A stretch of 64,000 bases of DNA from an uncultured Lachnospiraceae bacterium (lineage in GTDB: Bacteria; Bacillota; Clostridia; Lachnospirales; Lachnospiraceae), in assembly GCA_947625755.1 (NCBI GenBank), contig CANQPJ010000001.1, forward strand, positions 1 to 64,000, written 5' to 3'. Made by a program: the position numbers and the translations under genes. Under the pieces are notes generated by a model. It saw only the letters and a program-made list of their open reading frames with translations, searched no databases and was not told the origin of the DNA. Position 1 is the stretch's first letter. Each line of letters opens with the position of its first letter. This document shows, piece after piece, positions 9,003-17,110 of this stretch.

Positions 9003-10921
9003 TGGCACAGCCAAAAGTTGTTAAGAATCCAAGGCACAGGAATATGGGACCGGTTGAAAAAATTAATCATCCATTTAAAATATTAGGTCAGATATTCAAA
9101 TTTATGAGCAGACATTATGCAATTCATCTGATTATTGTTTTGATTTGTATTGTTGCCAGTGTCTTTGCAAATGTACAGGGAACCTGGTTTATGAAGGCGT
9201 TGATAGACGAGTACATTCTGCCTATGATTCGACAGGGCAGTACTGATTTTTCGCCTCTGCTTGCTGCAATCAGCAGAGTGGCGATATTTTATGGTATAGG
9301 TATTGCCGCATCCCTGGCTCAAGCGGAAATTATGGTTTTTGTAACTCAAGGCGTACTGCGTGACTTACGTGAGGAAATGTTTAATCATATGCAGTCACTG
9401 CCTATCAAATATTTTGATACCCATTCCCATGGTGATATTATGTCCATGTATACAAATGATATTGATACATTAAGGCAAATGGTCAGTCAGTCTCTACCGC
9501 AAATTATTAACAGTCTCATTACAGTGTTCAGTGTTTTGGCTGCAATGCTCCGGTTAAGTCTGCCATTGACTTTTCTTACAATTATCATGATTATAGTGAT
9601 TATGTTTGTATCCAAAACATTGACTTCACTGTCAGGTAAATTTTTTCTTGCGCAACAACAGGACATAGGTAAAGTAAATGGTTATATTGAAGAGATGATG
9701 ACGGGACAGAAGGTGGTCAAGGTATTCTGTCATGAAGAGCAGGTAATCGATGAATTTAACGAAATTAATAACAAGTTATATCAGTCTGCATACAATGCAA
9801 ATAAGTTTGCTAATGTTATGGGACCATGCAATGCCCAGATTGGAAATTTAAGTTATGTACTATGCGCATGCTTCGGCGCTGTAATTGCGATAAACGGATT
9901 TTTAGGTTTTGGTCTTACACCTGGTGCATTAGTAAGTTTCCTCACATACAATAAACAATTTGCACAGCCTATTAATCAGGTAACAATGCAAATGAACAGT
10001 ATTGTTATGGCTTTAGCAGGAGCAGACAGAATATTTAAATTACTTGCCGAAGAACCTGAAGTGGATGAAGGATATGTTACTTTGGTCCGCTGTAAGAAAG
10101 AAAACGGAAAAATTGTGGAATGTAAAGAGCATACAGGAATGTGGGCATGGAAGCATTACCACAAGGCGGATAATACAACCACTTATCAGGAAATGAAAGG
10201 CGAAATTGTCTTTGACGGTGTTGATTTTGGATATACAGATGAAAAAATAGTATTGCATGATGTGAGATTATACGCTAACCCAGGACAAAAACTTGCGTTT
10301 GTAGGTTCTACCGGAGCAGGTAAAACTACAATTACAAATCTGATTAACAGATTTTATGATATACAGGATGGTAAAATCAGATACGATGGAATTAATATTA
10401 ATAAGATTAAAAAATCTGATTTGAGGCGATCTCTTGGAATTGTATTGCAGGATACCCATCTGTTTACCGGAACGGTTATGGAAAATATCCGATATGGTAA
10501 TTTGAATGCAACAGATGAGGAAGTCATTGAAGCTGCGAAATTAGCCAATGCTGATAGTTTTATCAGAAGATTTCCAAAAGGTTATGATACAATGCTTACC
10601 GGTGATGGTGGAAATTTGTCACAGGGACAGCGTCAGCTGCTGGCGATTGCACGAGCTGCTGTTGCCAATCCACCTGCATTAATTCTTGATGAGGCAACTT
10701 CCAGTATTGATACCAGAACAGAGCGAATTGTTCAGGAAGGAATGGACGCGTTAATGAAGGGGCGGACAACATTTGTCATTGCACACAGACTTTCTACAAT
10801 TAAGAATAGTGATTGTATCATGGTTCTGGAACAGGGAAGGATTATTGAACGGGGCAGTCATGAAGAATTGATGGAAGAAAAAGGAACTTATTATAAACTT
10901 CAGGCAGGAAGCAGTCAATAA
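9002..10921 (+). CDS. ABC exporter half-transporter, catalytic partner
   Basis: This 639-residue protein has a six-helix exporter domain followed by a complete nucleotide-binding domain: Walker A GSTGAGKT from G435, signature LSQGQRQ, Walker B with catalytic E564, and switch H595. Between the membrane domain and the ATPase domain is an extra stretch of about 35 residues (around 362-398, with CKKENGKIVECKEHTGMW) that is longer than the usual linker. It pairs with the preceding degenerate subunit to form a heterodimer with one hydrolytic site. It is the last gene of the marR operon and is followed by a hairpin terminator at 10991. Confidence 0.92.
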   Translation: MAQPKVVKNPRHRNMGPVEKINHPFKILGQIFKFMSRHYAIHLIIVLICIVASVFANVQGTWFMKALIDEYILPMIRQGSTDFSPLLAAISRVAIFYGIGIAASLAQAEIMVFVTQGVLRDLREEMFNHMQSLPIKYFDTHSHGDIMSMYTNDIDTLRQMVSQSLPQIINSLITVFSVLAAMLRLSLPLTFLTIIMIIVIMFVSKTLTSLSGKFFLAQQQDIGKVNGYIEEMMTGQKVVKVFCHEEQVIDEFNEINNKLYQSAYNANKFANVMGPCNAQIGNLSYVLCACFGAVIAINGFLGFGLTPGALVSFLTYNKQFAQPINQVTMQMNSIVMALAGADRIFKLLAEEPEVDEGYVTLVRCKKENGKIVECKEHTGMWAWKHYHKADNTTTYQEMKGEIVFDGVDFGYTDEKIVLHDVRLYANPGQKLAFVGSTGAGKTTITNLINRFYDIQDGKIRYDGININKIKKSDLRRSLGIVLQDTHLFTGTVMENIRYGNLNATDEEVIEAAKLANADSFIRRFPKGYDTMLTGDGGNLSQGQRQLLAIARAAVANPPALILDEATSSIDTRTERIVQEGMDALMKGRTTFVIAHRLSTIKNSDCIMVLEQGRIIERGSHEELMEEKGTYYKLQAGSSQ

Positions 10922-10990
10922 GTCCGGCTTCTTCAATGCAGAGATTATAAATATTAAGCCTGATATAAAAAAGATATAATATAATATTTC

Positions 10991-11029
10991 GCCTGCATAT
11001 ATTAGTAAGAGGATATGCAGGCGGATTTT
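10991..11029 (+). terminator. Terminator after the ABC exporter operon
   Basis: A 10-bp inverted repeat, GCCTGCATAT and ATATGCAGGC (10991-11000 and 11013-11022), is followed by GGATTTTTT. It lies only two bases before the next start codon, so it may also limit read-through into the M23 peptidase gene or affect its translation, because the AGGCGG ribosome site lies at the end of the 3' arm. Confidence 0.7.
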
Positions 11030-11031
11030 TT

Positions 11032-11868
11032 ATGAAAAAATATTATTATATTGTACTAATTATTTTGCTGGGAATGATTTCGGTGTATTTAACTGGCTAT
11101 ATGATGTATAAATCCTGCTTTATTAAAGAAAATCTGGTGGAAAGCACGGAATTTCGAAATTTAAAAGTAAAAGAAAAAGTGCTTAAAAAAGCAAAAAAAA
11201 TTGCAGAGAATAAGAATTATGATTTTGCAAAAATATTGACTGTAAACTTTCTTGATAATCATTATCATCTGAAACGATTACATTTAAAAAACAAAAAAAT
11301 AAAGCATATGGAAAAAATGTATATCAAAGTGAGTAATTCAGAATACCAGAAAATATATAAAGGATTTGCAGCCATTTTTAATGATTTAAAATATTTTCCG
11401 GTTGCTAAAAGCAAACGCTCAAATTTTTGGATAGGATATGATAACAGTTTTGGCGCTGACAGAAATTTCAATGGTTCATATAAACATGAAGGATGTGATA
11501 TTATGGCACAAAAAAATGTCAGCGGATATTATCCCATTATCAGTGTTACAGATGGCGTGGTAGAAAATATCGGCTGGCTTCCGAAGGGAGGGTATCGTGT
11601 GGGAATCCGAAGTGATAATGGAGGTTATTTTTATTATGCACATCTGTCACAATATTCAAATATAAAAAAAGGCGACAGTGTGAAAGCCGGTACTTTGCTC
11701 GGCTATATGGGTGATACCGGATATGGAGAAGAAGGAACGAAGGGTAAATTTGATGTTCATCTCCATTTCGGAATATATATTGCTACGGAAAATTATGAGG
11801 AATTAAGTGTAAACCCATATTACATCCTAAAATATTTGGAAGAAAATGTCTTGTATGCAGATTATTAA
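11032..11868 (+). CDS. Membrane-anchored M23 (LytM-type) metallopeptidase
   Basis: This 278-residue protein has a single N-terminal signal anchor (about 5-25), so the catalytic domain faces outside. The C-terminal part carries the M23 zinc motifs: HxxxD (H152, D156) and HxH (H243, H245), all present, so it should be an active glycyl-glycine or peptidoglycan cross-bridge endopeptidase rather than a degenerate activator. The middle region (about 40-130) is lysine-rich and not recognised. The start has only a weak AGGCGG site that sits within the upstream terminator stem. It is convenient to link it to the secreted subtilase downstream, but a promoter-like sequence and terminator separate them. 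Confidence 0.85.
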   Translation: MKKYYYIVLIILLGMISVYLTGYMMYKSCFIKENLVESTEFRNLKVKEKVLKKAKKIAENKNYDFAKILTVNFLDNHYHLKRLHLKNKKIKHMEKMYIKVSNSEYQKIYKGFAAIFNDLKYFPVAKSKRSNFWIGYDNSFGADRNFNGSYKHEGCDIMAQKNVSGYYPIISVTDGVVENIGWLPKGGYRVGIRSDNGGYFYYAHLSQYSNIKKGDSVKAGTLLGYMGDTGYGEEGTKGKFDVHLHFGIYIATENYEELSVNPYYILKYLEENVLYADY

Positions 11869-11903
11869 TCAAAAAATGAAAAACATAAAAAGGAAAAAAA
11901 TGG

Positions 11904-11932
11904 TTGTATATCATATTTATTTGTGATACTAT
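11904..11932 (+). promoter_or_regulatory. Putative promoter of the subtilase-LRR operon
   Basis: TTGTAT (11904-11909), a 17-base spacer and TACTAT (11927-11932) predict transcription starting near 11938-11940. That would place the start of the RNA exactly at the first segment of the attenuator-like leader. Confidence 0.5.
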
Positions 11933-11939
11933 ATGCACC

Positions 11940-12031
11940 TGTAAGGGGGATTGATATGAATAACAGCAACACCCCCATAATGCATTTGATATGATGAATA
12001 CCCCTTACATGTGAATGTAGGGGGTATTTTT
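11940..12031 (+). promoter_or_regulatory. Attenuator-like leader with alternative pairings
   Basis: The 3' half is a clear intrinsic terminator: a 14-bp stem (11997-12010 with 12015-12028, one G-T pair) with a GTGA loop and then six T. The 5' end, TGTAAGGGG (11940-11948), is a perfect complement of CCCCTTACA (12001-12009) in the terminator's left arm, so the two pairings exclude each other. A third segment with CCCCC (11971-11976) could instead pair with the 5' G run. Together with the short reading frame between them this has the architecture of a transcription attenuator. The terminator sits about 15 bases before the subtilase start codon. The mechanism and signal are inferred. Confidence 0.55.
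11956..11994 (+). CDS. Putative 12-codon leader peptide of the subtilase operon
   Basis: ATG at 11956 is preceded at good spacing by AAGGGGG (11943-11949) and encodes MNNSNTPIMHLI followed by two TGA codons (the second directly adjacent). The frame ends two bases before the terminator stem, so a ribosome at its stop would cover the left arm and prevent termination. The ribosome site is itself part of the alternative pairing. The peptide is too short to judge by composition and may be fortuitous. Confidence 0.35.
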   Translation: MNNSNTPIMHLI

Positions 12032-12044
12032 TGGGAGGTACAAT

Positions 12045-13787
12045 ATGATGAAAAAGAAGAAAAAATGTATGGACATATTTCTATGTCTGTGTCTGTGTGG
12101 TATAATGATTGGAAATGCTGTAATAGGGCAATACCATGCAAACGCAGTAGAAATAAATGGATTTAACAGCAATCTGTCACTGGAAGAATCGAAATTTATG
12201 TCCCCGGTGCGGTCAGAAAAACTGACCTTAAAAGAAAAATGTTTTTCGAATGGCAGGGAAACTGCGTTAGAAACAAACGCATTAAAGAAGGATAAATCTT
12301 TATTCAAAAAACGTGTGAGATGCGTTCTTGATCATTATTATTCCTCTTCTCCGTCAAAAAGAAAAGAGTTAAAAAAATTCATAAAATACATAGACCATTC
12401 AGCCAAATCCATTGTGAAAAATTATGAAGAAGCTGAAGAGGAAAGAGAAAATCAGGAAAATCTGAATTATGAGACCGGAAAGGCTGTGATTTCTTTTCCA
12501 TATGGAACGCCTATGAGCAAAATTGATGAGATTATGGATAAGGAAGCGGTGGATTATGAAATCGTTGATGATGGTAAAGTCCATATCGCAGAGGATCTGA
12601 AAGGCTATCGAAGAGAACGGCTGAAGAAGATAGAAAACTGGAAAAGTGATATTGTGGTGGAAGCAGATATAACACTGGAAGATACTGTTGAACGGGCAGA
12701 GAAAAAATTTGAAAAATATGATTGTGTCAAATCGGCTACGGATAACACCTATTTAAAGGCAGATGGAACCATGAAAACCAGCTATACTGCTACTACAAAT
12801 GATCCACAGTTTAATTCAGACACACAATGGAATTTGAAAAATGTTGATGTGCCAAGAGCATGGAAAAAATTTAAGAGTGTGAACGCGCTTTATGTCGTCA
12901 GGGTGGCGGTAATTGACTGTGGCGTACAGATGAATCACAAGGAGTTGAGTGGCTTGCTGATGAAAAGTAAGTCTGTAGACGTCACGCAGAATAACAAAAA
13001 ATTAACAGACTGTAAAGATAAAGCATCCAACAAAGGACAGTATACCAGTGCACATGGGACCGGGGTAGCCGGAGTGCTGGCAGCCAGAGGAAATAACAGT
13101 TATCAGGGTGCAGGCATTGCAAGCATAGCTAATGACAGTGATTACAGAAATTCCTTTGAGATTATGGCGATAAAGTGTGATGATAGCTATTCGAAATATA
13201 GACATATTACAAAAAGCCAACTGGCAAAAGCTGTCAACTATGCAGTAAATAACGGCGCAGAGGTCATCAATATCAGTTACAGTGCAAAAAAGGGTGATTA
13301 TAAAAAAAATAATTTTTCCACACTTGAGACAGCGATAAAAAAAGCTGTTGCGGCAGAAGTCTGTGTGGTCTGTTCAGCGGGAAATGACGCAAGCACGACG
13401 GTGCGTTATCCGGCTGGTTTTCCAGGTGTTATCGGCGTGGGCGCCACATGGAAAAATGGTAAATTGGCAGAGTATTCCAATGAATCTTCCGCTGTGGACA
13501 TTGTCGCACCGGGAGGATATGAGAATGGTGCACGAATATATCTGGCATCACCGACAACGCTTAATTCCAAGGGATACAGGTATAGTGAAGGAACTTCCTA
13601 TGCCACGCCATTGGTGGCGGGAACGATTGCAATGATGTTATCCATTAATTGTATTTTAACGCCGGCACAGATATTGTCCCGCCTACAAAACAGGTCAACC
13701 AGTACCGTGAGCGGAAGAAAAAATAAAAGTAAGAAATTTAAGGTTTTAAATTCGGGCAAATCCGTAGCATTGATGGAGGAAAAGTAA
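12045..13787 (+). CDS. Secreted S8-family subtilisin-like serine protease
   Basis: This 580-residue preproenzyme has a lysine-rich signal peptide (cleavage likely after the ANA near residue 34), a long charged pro-region (about 35-245, rich in Lys and Glu), and a subtilase domain. The catalytic triad is complete: D291 (VAVIDCG), H337 (AHGTGVAGV) and S518 (GTSYATPLVAG), with the oxyanion Asn in SAGND near 446. No sorting signal or C-terminal membrane helix is seen, so it is probably released or held by charge. The start is supported by GGGAGGT. The last codons contain the ribosome site of the next gene, one base away, so it is coupled to the tandem LRR genes. The natural substrate is unknown; the LRR proteins are candidates. 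Confidence 0.9.
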   Translation: MMKKKKKCMDIFLCLCLCGIMIGNAVIGQYHANAVEINGFNSNLSLEESKFMSPVRSEKLTLKEKCFSNGRETALETNALKKDKSLFKKRVRCVLDHYYSSSPSKRKELKKFIKYIDHSAKSIVKNYEEAEEERENQENLNYETGKAVISFPYGTPMSKIDEIMDKEAVDYEIVDDGKVHIAEDLKGYRRERLKKIENWKSDIVVEADITLEDTVERAEKKFEKYDCVKSATDNTYLKADGTMKTSYTATTNDPQFNSDTQWNLKNVDVPRAWKKFKSVNALYVVRVAVIDCGVQMNHKELSGLLMKSKSVDVTQNNKKLTDCKDKASNKGQYTSAHGTGVAGVLAARGNNSYQGAGIASIANDSDYRNSFEIMAIKCDDSYSKYRHITKSQLAKAVNYAVNNGAEVINISYSAKKGDYKKNNFSTLETAIKKAVAAEVCVVCSAGNDASTTVRYPAGFPGVIGVGATWKNGKLAEYSNESSAVDIVAPGGYENGARIYLASPTTLNSKGYRYSEGTSYATPLVAGTIAMMLSINCILTPAQILSRLQNRSTSTVSGRKNKSKKFKVLNSGKSVALMEEK

Positions 13788-13788
13788 G

Positions 13789-14538
13789 ATGAAAAAGAAG
13801 TTACTATCAGTGATGATGGCATTGATTCTTCTGGTATCTTCCGGGCTTCCGGTCCGGGGAGAGATTATACACTATAAAAGGTATAAAGATTTTAAATATA
13901 TAAAAAGTGATTACAAATCAATCAATGTCAGATATTATATTGGAAAAAATAAAAAGGTGAGTATCCCGGAAAAAATCAAAGGGCTTAAAGTTCGATATGT
14001 TTATTTAATCCGAGCCAAAAGTTTAAAGAAAATCCGGCTGTCCCGGTATGTAAAAGATGCAAATCTGTCAAAAAATAGAAATCTTCGCAGGGTTACGGTG
14101 GATAAGAGAAACAAATATCTTTGCGTTAAAAATAACATGATACTGAATAAGAAAAAAACAAAATTGATGAGTGTTCTGGGCGGATATGAAACGATAAAAA
14201 TCCCCAAATGCGTCAAACGGTTAAAAAACTGTTCTTTTTATTGGTCAAAAGTAAAAAAAGTTATTATCACAAAGAATGTGGAAGTCATTGAAGCAGGGAC
14301 ATTTACAGAGGCGAGGAAGTTGCATGAAATTGTCTTTGAAGGTAACCGGATACCTAAAATTGGAGATTATGATGCCATTGATTCCTATTTACCCGAAATG
14401 AAATTTTATGTAAAAAATGAAAAGCTGGCAGATGACTTACTGAAAAAGCTGGAAGGGAAGACAACGCTTACCACTGCACTCATATATGTTGGTAATAAAC
14501 TGGTACGGGTGAAGAAAATAGAGTATGATTATACTTAA
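13789..14538 (+). CDS. Secreted basic LRR_5/BspA-like protein, copy 1
   Basis: This 249-residue protein has a Sec signal peptide (about 1-25, ending near the Gly-Glu after VRG). The mature part is repeats of the LRR_5 (BspA/TpLRR) type: VSIPEKIKGLKV, KIRLSRYVKD, IKIPKCVKRL and VIITKNVEVIEAGTFTEA are successive repeat cores. It is unusually rich in Lys and Arg, so strongly basic. BspA-type proteins usually mediate binding to host or cell-surface partners; the precise role here is unknown. It follows the subtilase by one base with its ribosome site GGAGG inside the protease gene, so the two are coupled. It has two close paralogues directly downstream. Confidence 0.72.
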   Translation: MKKKLLSVMMALILLVSSGLPVRGEIIHYKRYKDFKYIKSDYKSINVRYYIGKNKKVSIPEKIKGLKVRYVYLIRAKSLKKIRLSRYVKDANLSKNRNLRRVTVDKRNKYLCVKNNMILNKKKTKLMSVLGGYETIKIPKCVKRLKNCSFYWSKVKKVIITKNVEVIEAGTFTEARKLHEIVFEGNRIPKIGDYDAIDSYLPEMKFYVKNEKLADDLLKKLEGKTTLTTALIYVGNKLVRVKKIEYDYT

Positions 14539-14561
14539 AATTTTTTATGAGGTAGAAAAAG

Positions 14562-15308
14562 ATGAAAAAGAAGTTACTATCAGTGATGATGGCATTGATT
14601 CTTCTGGTATCTTCCGGGCTTCCGGTCCGGGGAGAGGTTATACACTATAAAAGATATAAAGATTTTAAATATGAGAAAACAGATGATAAATCTGTTACCA
14701 TACGGTATTATACAGGAAAGAAAAAGCAAGTAAGTGTTCCGGAAAAAATAAGGGGACTTAAAGTTCGCTATCTTCATTTAATCCGAGCCAAAAGTTTAAA
14801 GAAAATCCGGCTGTCCCGCTATGTAAAAGATGCACTTCTGTCAAGAAATAAAAATCTTCGCAAAGTTACGATAGATAAAAGAAACAAATATCTCTGCGTC
14901 AAAAATAACATGATACTGAATAAGAAAAAAACAAAATTGATAAGTATTCTGGGCGGATATGAAAAGATAAAAATCCCCAAATGCGTAAAACGGTTAAAAA
15001 ACTGTTCTTTTTATTGGTCAAAAGTAAAAAAAGTTATTATTACAAAGAATGTGGAAGTCATTGAAGGAGAGACATTTACAGATGCAAGGAAATTGCATGA
15101 AATTGTGTTTGAAGGCAACCGGATACCTAAAATAGGAGACCATGCCATTGATTCCTATTTACCTGAAATGAAATTTTATGTAAAAAATGAAAAGCTGGCA
15201 GATGACTTACTGAAAAAGCTGGAGGGGAAGACAACGCTTGCCACTGCACTCATATATGTTGGTAATAAACTGGTACGGGTGAAGAAAATAGAGTATGATT
15301 ATACTTAA
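14562..15308 (+). CDS. Secreted basic LRR_5/BspA-like protein, copy 2
   Basis: This 248-residue paralogue has the same plan as copy 1: the signal peptide is identical at DNA level for about 70 bases, followed by LRR_5-type repeats. By eye about 30 residues differ from copy 1, mostly between residues 26 and 110 and at the GET/DAR segment, while the last 60 residues are nearly unchanged. One residue is lost in the GDHAID segment. Most changes fall in the repeat surface rather than the core hydrophobics. A GAGGT ribosome site lies in the 23-base gap after copy 1. It is the most diverged of the three, which suggests functional specialisation or an older duplication partly overwritten by conversion. 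Confidence 0.72.
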   Translation: MKKKLLSVMMALILLVSSGLPVRGEVIHYKRYKDFKYEKTDDKSVTIRYYTGKKKQVSVPEKIRGLKVRYLHLIRAKSLKKIRLSRYVKDALLSRNKNLRKVTIDKRNKYLCVKNNMILNKKKTKLISILGGYEKIKIPKCVKRLKNCSFYWSKVKKVIITKNVEVIEGETFTDARKLHEIVFEGNRIPKIGDHAIDSYLPEMKFYVKNEKLADDLLKKLEGKTTLATALIYVGNKLVRVKKIEYDYT

Positions 15309-15331
15309 AACTTTTTATGAGGTAGAAAAAG

Positions 15332-16078
15332 ATGAAAAAGCAGTTAATATCAATAATGATGGCATTGATTCTTCTGGTATCTTCCGGGCTTCCGGTCCAG
15401 GGAGAGATTATACACTATAAAAGATATAAAGATTTTAAATATATAAAAAGTGATTACAAATCAATCAATGTCAGATATTATATTGGAAAAAAGAAAAAGG
15501 TGAGTATCCCGGAAAAAATAAAAGGGCTTAAAGTTCGATATGTTTATTTAATCCGAGCTAAAAGTTTAAAGAAAATCCGGCTGTCCCGGTATGTAAAAGA
15601 TGCAAATCTGTCAAAAAATAGAAATCTTTGCAGGGTTACGGTGGATAAGAGAAACAAATATCTCTGCGTTAAAAATAACATGATACTGAATAAGAAAAAA
15701 ACAAAATTGATGAGTGTTCTGGGCGGATATGAAACGATAAAAATCCCCAAATGCGTCAAACGGTTAAAAAACTGTTCTTTTTATTGGTCAAAAGTAAAAA
15801 AAGTTATTATCACAAAGAATGTGGAAGTCATTGAAGCAGGGACATTTACAGAGGCGAGGAAGTTGCATGAAATTGTCTTTGAAGGTAACCGGATACCTAA
15901 AATTGGAGATTATGATGCCATTGATTCCTATTTACCCGAAATGAAATTTTATGTAAAAAATGAAAAGCTGGCAGATGACTTACTGAAAAAGCTGGAAGGG
16001 AAGACAACACTTACCGCACACGTATATGTTGGTAATAAACTGGTGCGCGTGAAGAAAATAGAGTATGATTATACTTAA
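15332..16078 (+). CDS. Secreted basic LRR_5/BspA-like protein, copy 3
   Basis: This 248-residue paralogue is nearly identical to copy 1 across the mature repeats (only a few changes such as the NLCRV segment) but differs from copies 1 and 2 at both ends: the signal-peptide start reads MKKQLISIMM and the C-terminal segment reads TLTAHVYVGN. The NLCRV change adds a cysteine to the three shared by all copies. It is the last gene of the operon; no hairpin terminator is obvious between its stop and the ridA promoter. Function is unknown beyond a secreted, basic, protein-binding repeat protein. Confidence 0.72.
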   Translation: MKKQLISIMMALILLVSSGLPVQGEIIHYKRYKDFKYIKSDYKSINVRYYIGKKKKVSIPEKIKGLKVRYVYLIRAKSLKKIRLSRYVKDANLSKNRNLCRVTVDKRNKYLCVKNNMILNKKKTKLMSVLGGYETIKIPKCVKRLKNCSFYWSKVKKVIITKNVEVIEAGTFTEARKLHEIVFEGNRIPKIGDYDAIDSYLPEMKFYVKNEKLADDLLKKLEGKTTLTAHVYVGNKLVRVKKIEYDYT

Positions 16079-16114
16079 ATTTTTTCAGCAGGAACATTCT
16101 TCTATAAATCTTTC

Positions 16115-16143
16115 TTGATATTGAGACAGTTAAAGTGTAAAAT
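16115..16143 (+). promoter_or_regulatory. Putative ridA promoter
   Basis: TTGATA (16115-16120), 17 bases and TAAAAT (16138-16143) form a plausible sigma-A promoter in the only gap between the LRR array and ridA. Confidence 0.5.
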
Positions 16144-16181
16144 GAGAATAGTTTAAAGATTTTATGTTTAGGAGGAAAATC

Positions 16182-16556
16182 ATGGAAAAATTAACTACAA
16201 AGAAAGCACCTGCAGCTATTGGACCGTATTCTCAAGCAGTCAGAACCGGAAATTTACTATTTACATCCGGACAGATTGCTTTAGATTCAACAACCGGAGA
16301 AGTCGTAGGAACTACAATTCAGGAACAGACAGAACAGGTCATGAAAAATCTTGGTGCCATTTTAGAAGAAGCCGGATTAACTTATGCGGATGTTGTAAAG
16401 ACAGTATGTTTTTTAGATGATATGAATGATTTTGCTTCATTCAATGAGATTTATGGAAAATATTTCACAGACAAGCCTGCCAGAAGCTGTGTTGCAGTGA
16501 AAACATTACCAAAGAATGTACTATGCGAAGTAGAAGTAATCGCAGAAATAGCATAA
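16182..16556 (+). CDS. ridA: RidA-family reactive intermediate deaminase
   Basis: This 124-residue YjgF/YER057c/UK114-family protein hydrolyses reactive enamine and imine intermediates formed by PLP enzymes such as threonine dehydratase, releasing 2-oxoacids and ammonia. The family signature around PARSCVAV near the end supplies the substrate-binding Arg, and IGPYSQAV near residue 14 and GQIALD near 32 are typical. The start at 16182 follows AGGAGG; an upstream in-frame ATG lies before that site. It forms a pair with the cupin gene 10 bases downstream. Confidence 0.93.
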   Translation: MEKLTTKKAPAAIGPYSQAVRTGNLLFTSGQIALDSTTGEVVGTTIQEQTEQVMKNLGAILEEAGLTYADVVKTVCFLDDMNDFASFNEIYGKYFTDKPARSCVAVKTLPKNVLCEVEVIAEIA

Positions 16557-16566
16557 GGATTTAAGC

Positions 16567-17007
16567 ATGAAAAAAGAAAGTTTATTTGAAAATACTTTAG
16601 AAGTATCCGCTTTTCATGGGGAAGGCTATCTGCCTATGATTGATTTTGAATCATGGCGTGTGGCATTACTTCGTTATATTGATGAATTAGAGCCTGCTCA
16701 AATTGATAATATGCAAAAGCACAACGAGACAGATGAAATTTTTGTCGTATTGGAAGGAGATTTTACATTATTTTTGGGAGGCAATGGAGAAGAAATTGGT
16801 GAAATCAATGCAGTAAAATTAGAGCCTTTAAAATTATATAATGTAAAAAAAGGTACTTTTCACACGCATACCCCGGAAAAAAATTGTACATGCCTGATTG
16901 TTGAAAATAAAAATACTACAGATGAAAATTCTCCAAAAATAAAGATTACAGACGGGCAAAGGAAAAAAATTATAGAATTATATAACAAGATAAATAATAA
17001 GCGCTAG
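16567..17007 (+). CDS. Small cupin-fold protein
   Basis: This 146-residue protein resembles single-domain cupins: the segment HNETDEIFVVLEGDFTLFL at about 58-76 matches the first cupin motif, with H58 and E62 as possible metal ligands, and GTFHTHTPE near 98 the second, with two His. It has no signal peptide. Cupins of this sort bind a metal and a small ligand, but neither can be named here. It is coupled to ridA. Its last codons form the left arm of a terminator. Confidence 0.65.
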   Translation: MKKESLFENTLEVSAFHGEGYLPMIDFESWRVALLRYIDELEPAQIDNMQKHNETDEIFVVLEGDFTLFLGGNGEEIGEINAVKLEPLKLYNVKKGTFHTHTPEKNCTCLIVENKNTTDENSPKIKITDGQRKKIIELYNKINNKR

Positions 17008-17028
17008 GCATTTGCTTAGCGCACTTTT
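17001..17028 (+). terminator. Terminator after the ridA-cupin operon
   Basis: GCGCTAGGCA pairs with TGCTTAGCGC (one G-T pair), followed by ACTTTTT. The stem begins inside the last two codons of the cupin gene, so the stop codon is part of the hairpin. Confidence 0.8.
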
Positions 17029-17110
17029 TGGTGTATTATGAGATTAGATAAATATTTATCTTGCCCATATCAGTTCAAGAATTCAGCTGAAAAGAGTATA
17101 AGAGGAAAAA

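Larger units (their letters stand above)
13789..16078 (+). repeat. Three tandem ~770-bp gene repeats
   Basis: Three units begin at 13789, 14562 and 15332 (spacing 773 and 770 bases) and share long identical DNA blocks, including the short intergenic GAGGTAGAAAAAG. Identity is mosaic: copies 1 and 2 share their first 75 bases and last 60 bases, whereas copies 1 and 3 share the central body. This pattern suggests recent tandem duplication plus gene conversion. No transposase or terminal repeat flanks the array. Confidence 0.85.

Noticed and set aside
13348-13635. Second plus-strand frame of 95 codons inside the subtilase gene
   Set aside because: It is out of frame with an intact catalytic domain and has no conserved features.
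13789-16078. Tandem repeats as an insertion sequence or CRISPR-like array
   Set aside because: Each unit is a complete secreted-protein gene; there is no transposase, terminal repeat or spacer structure.
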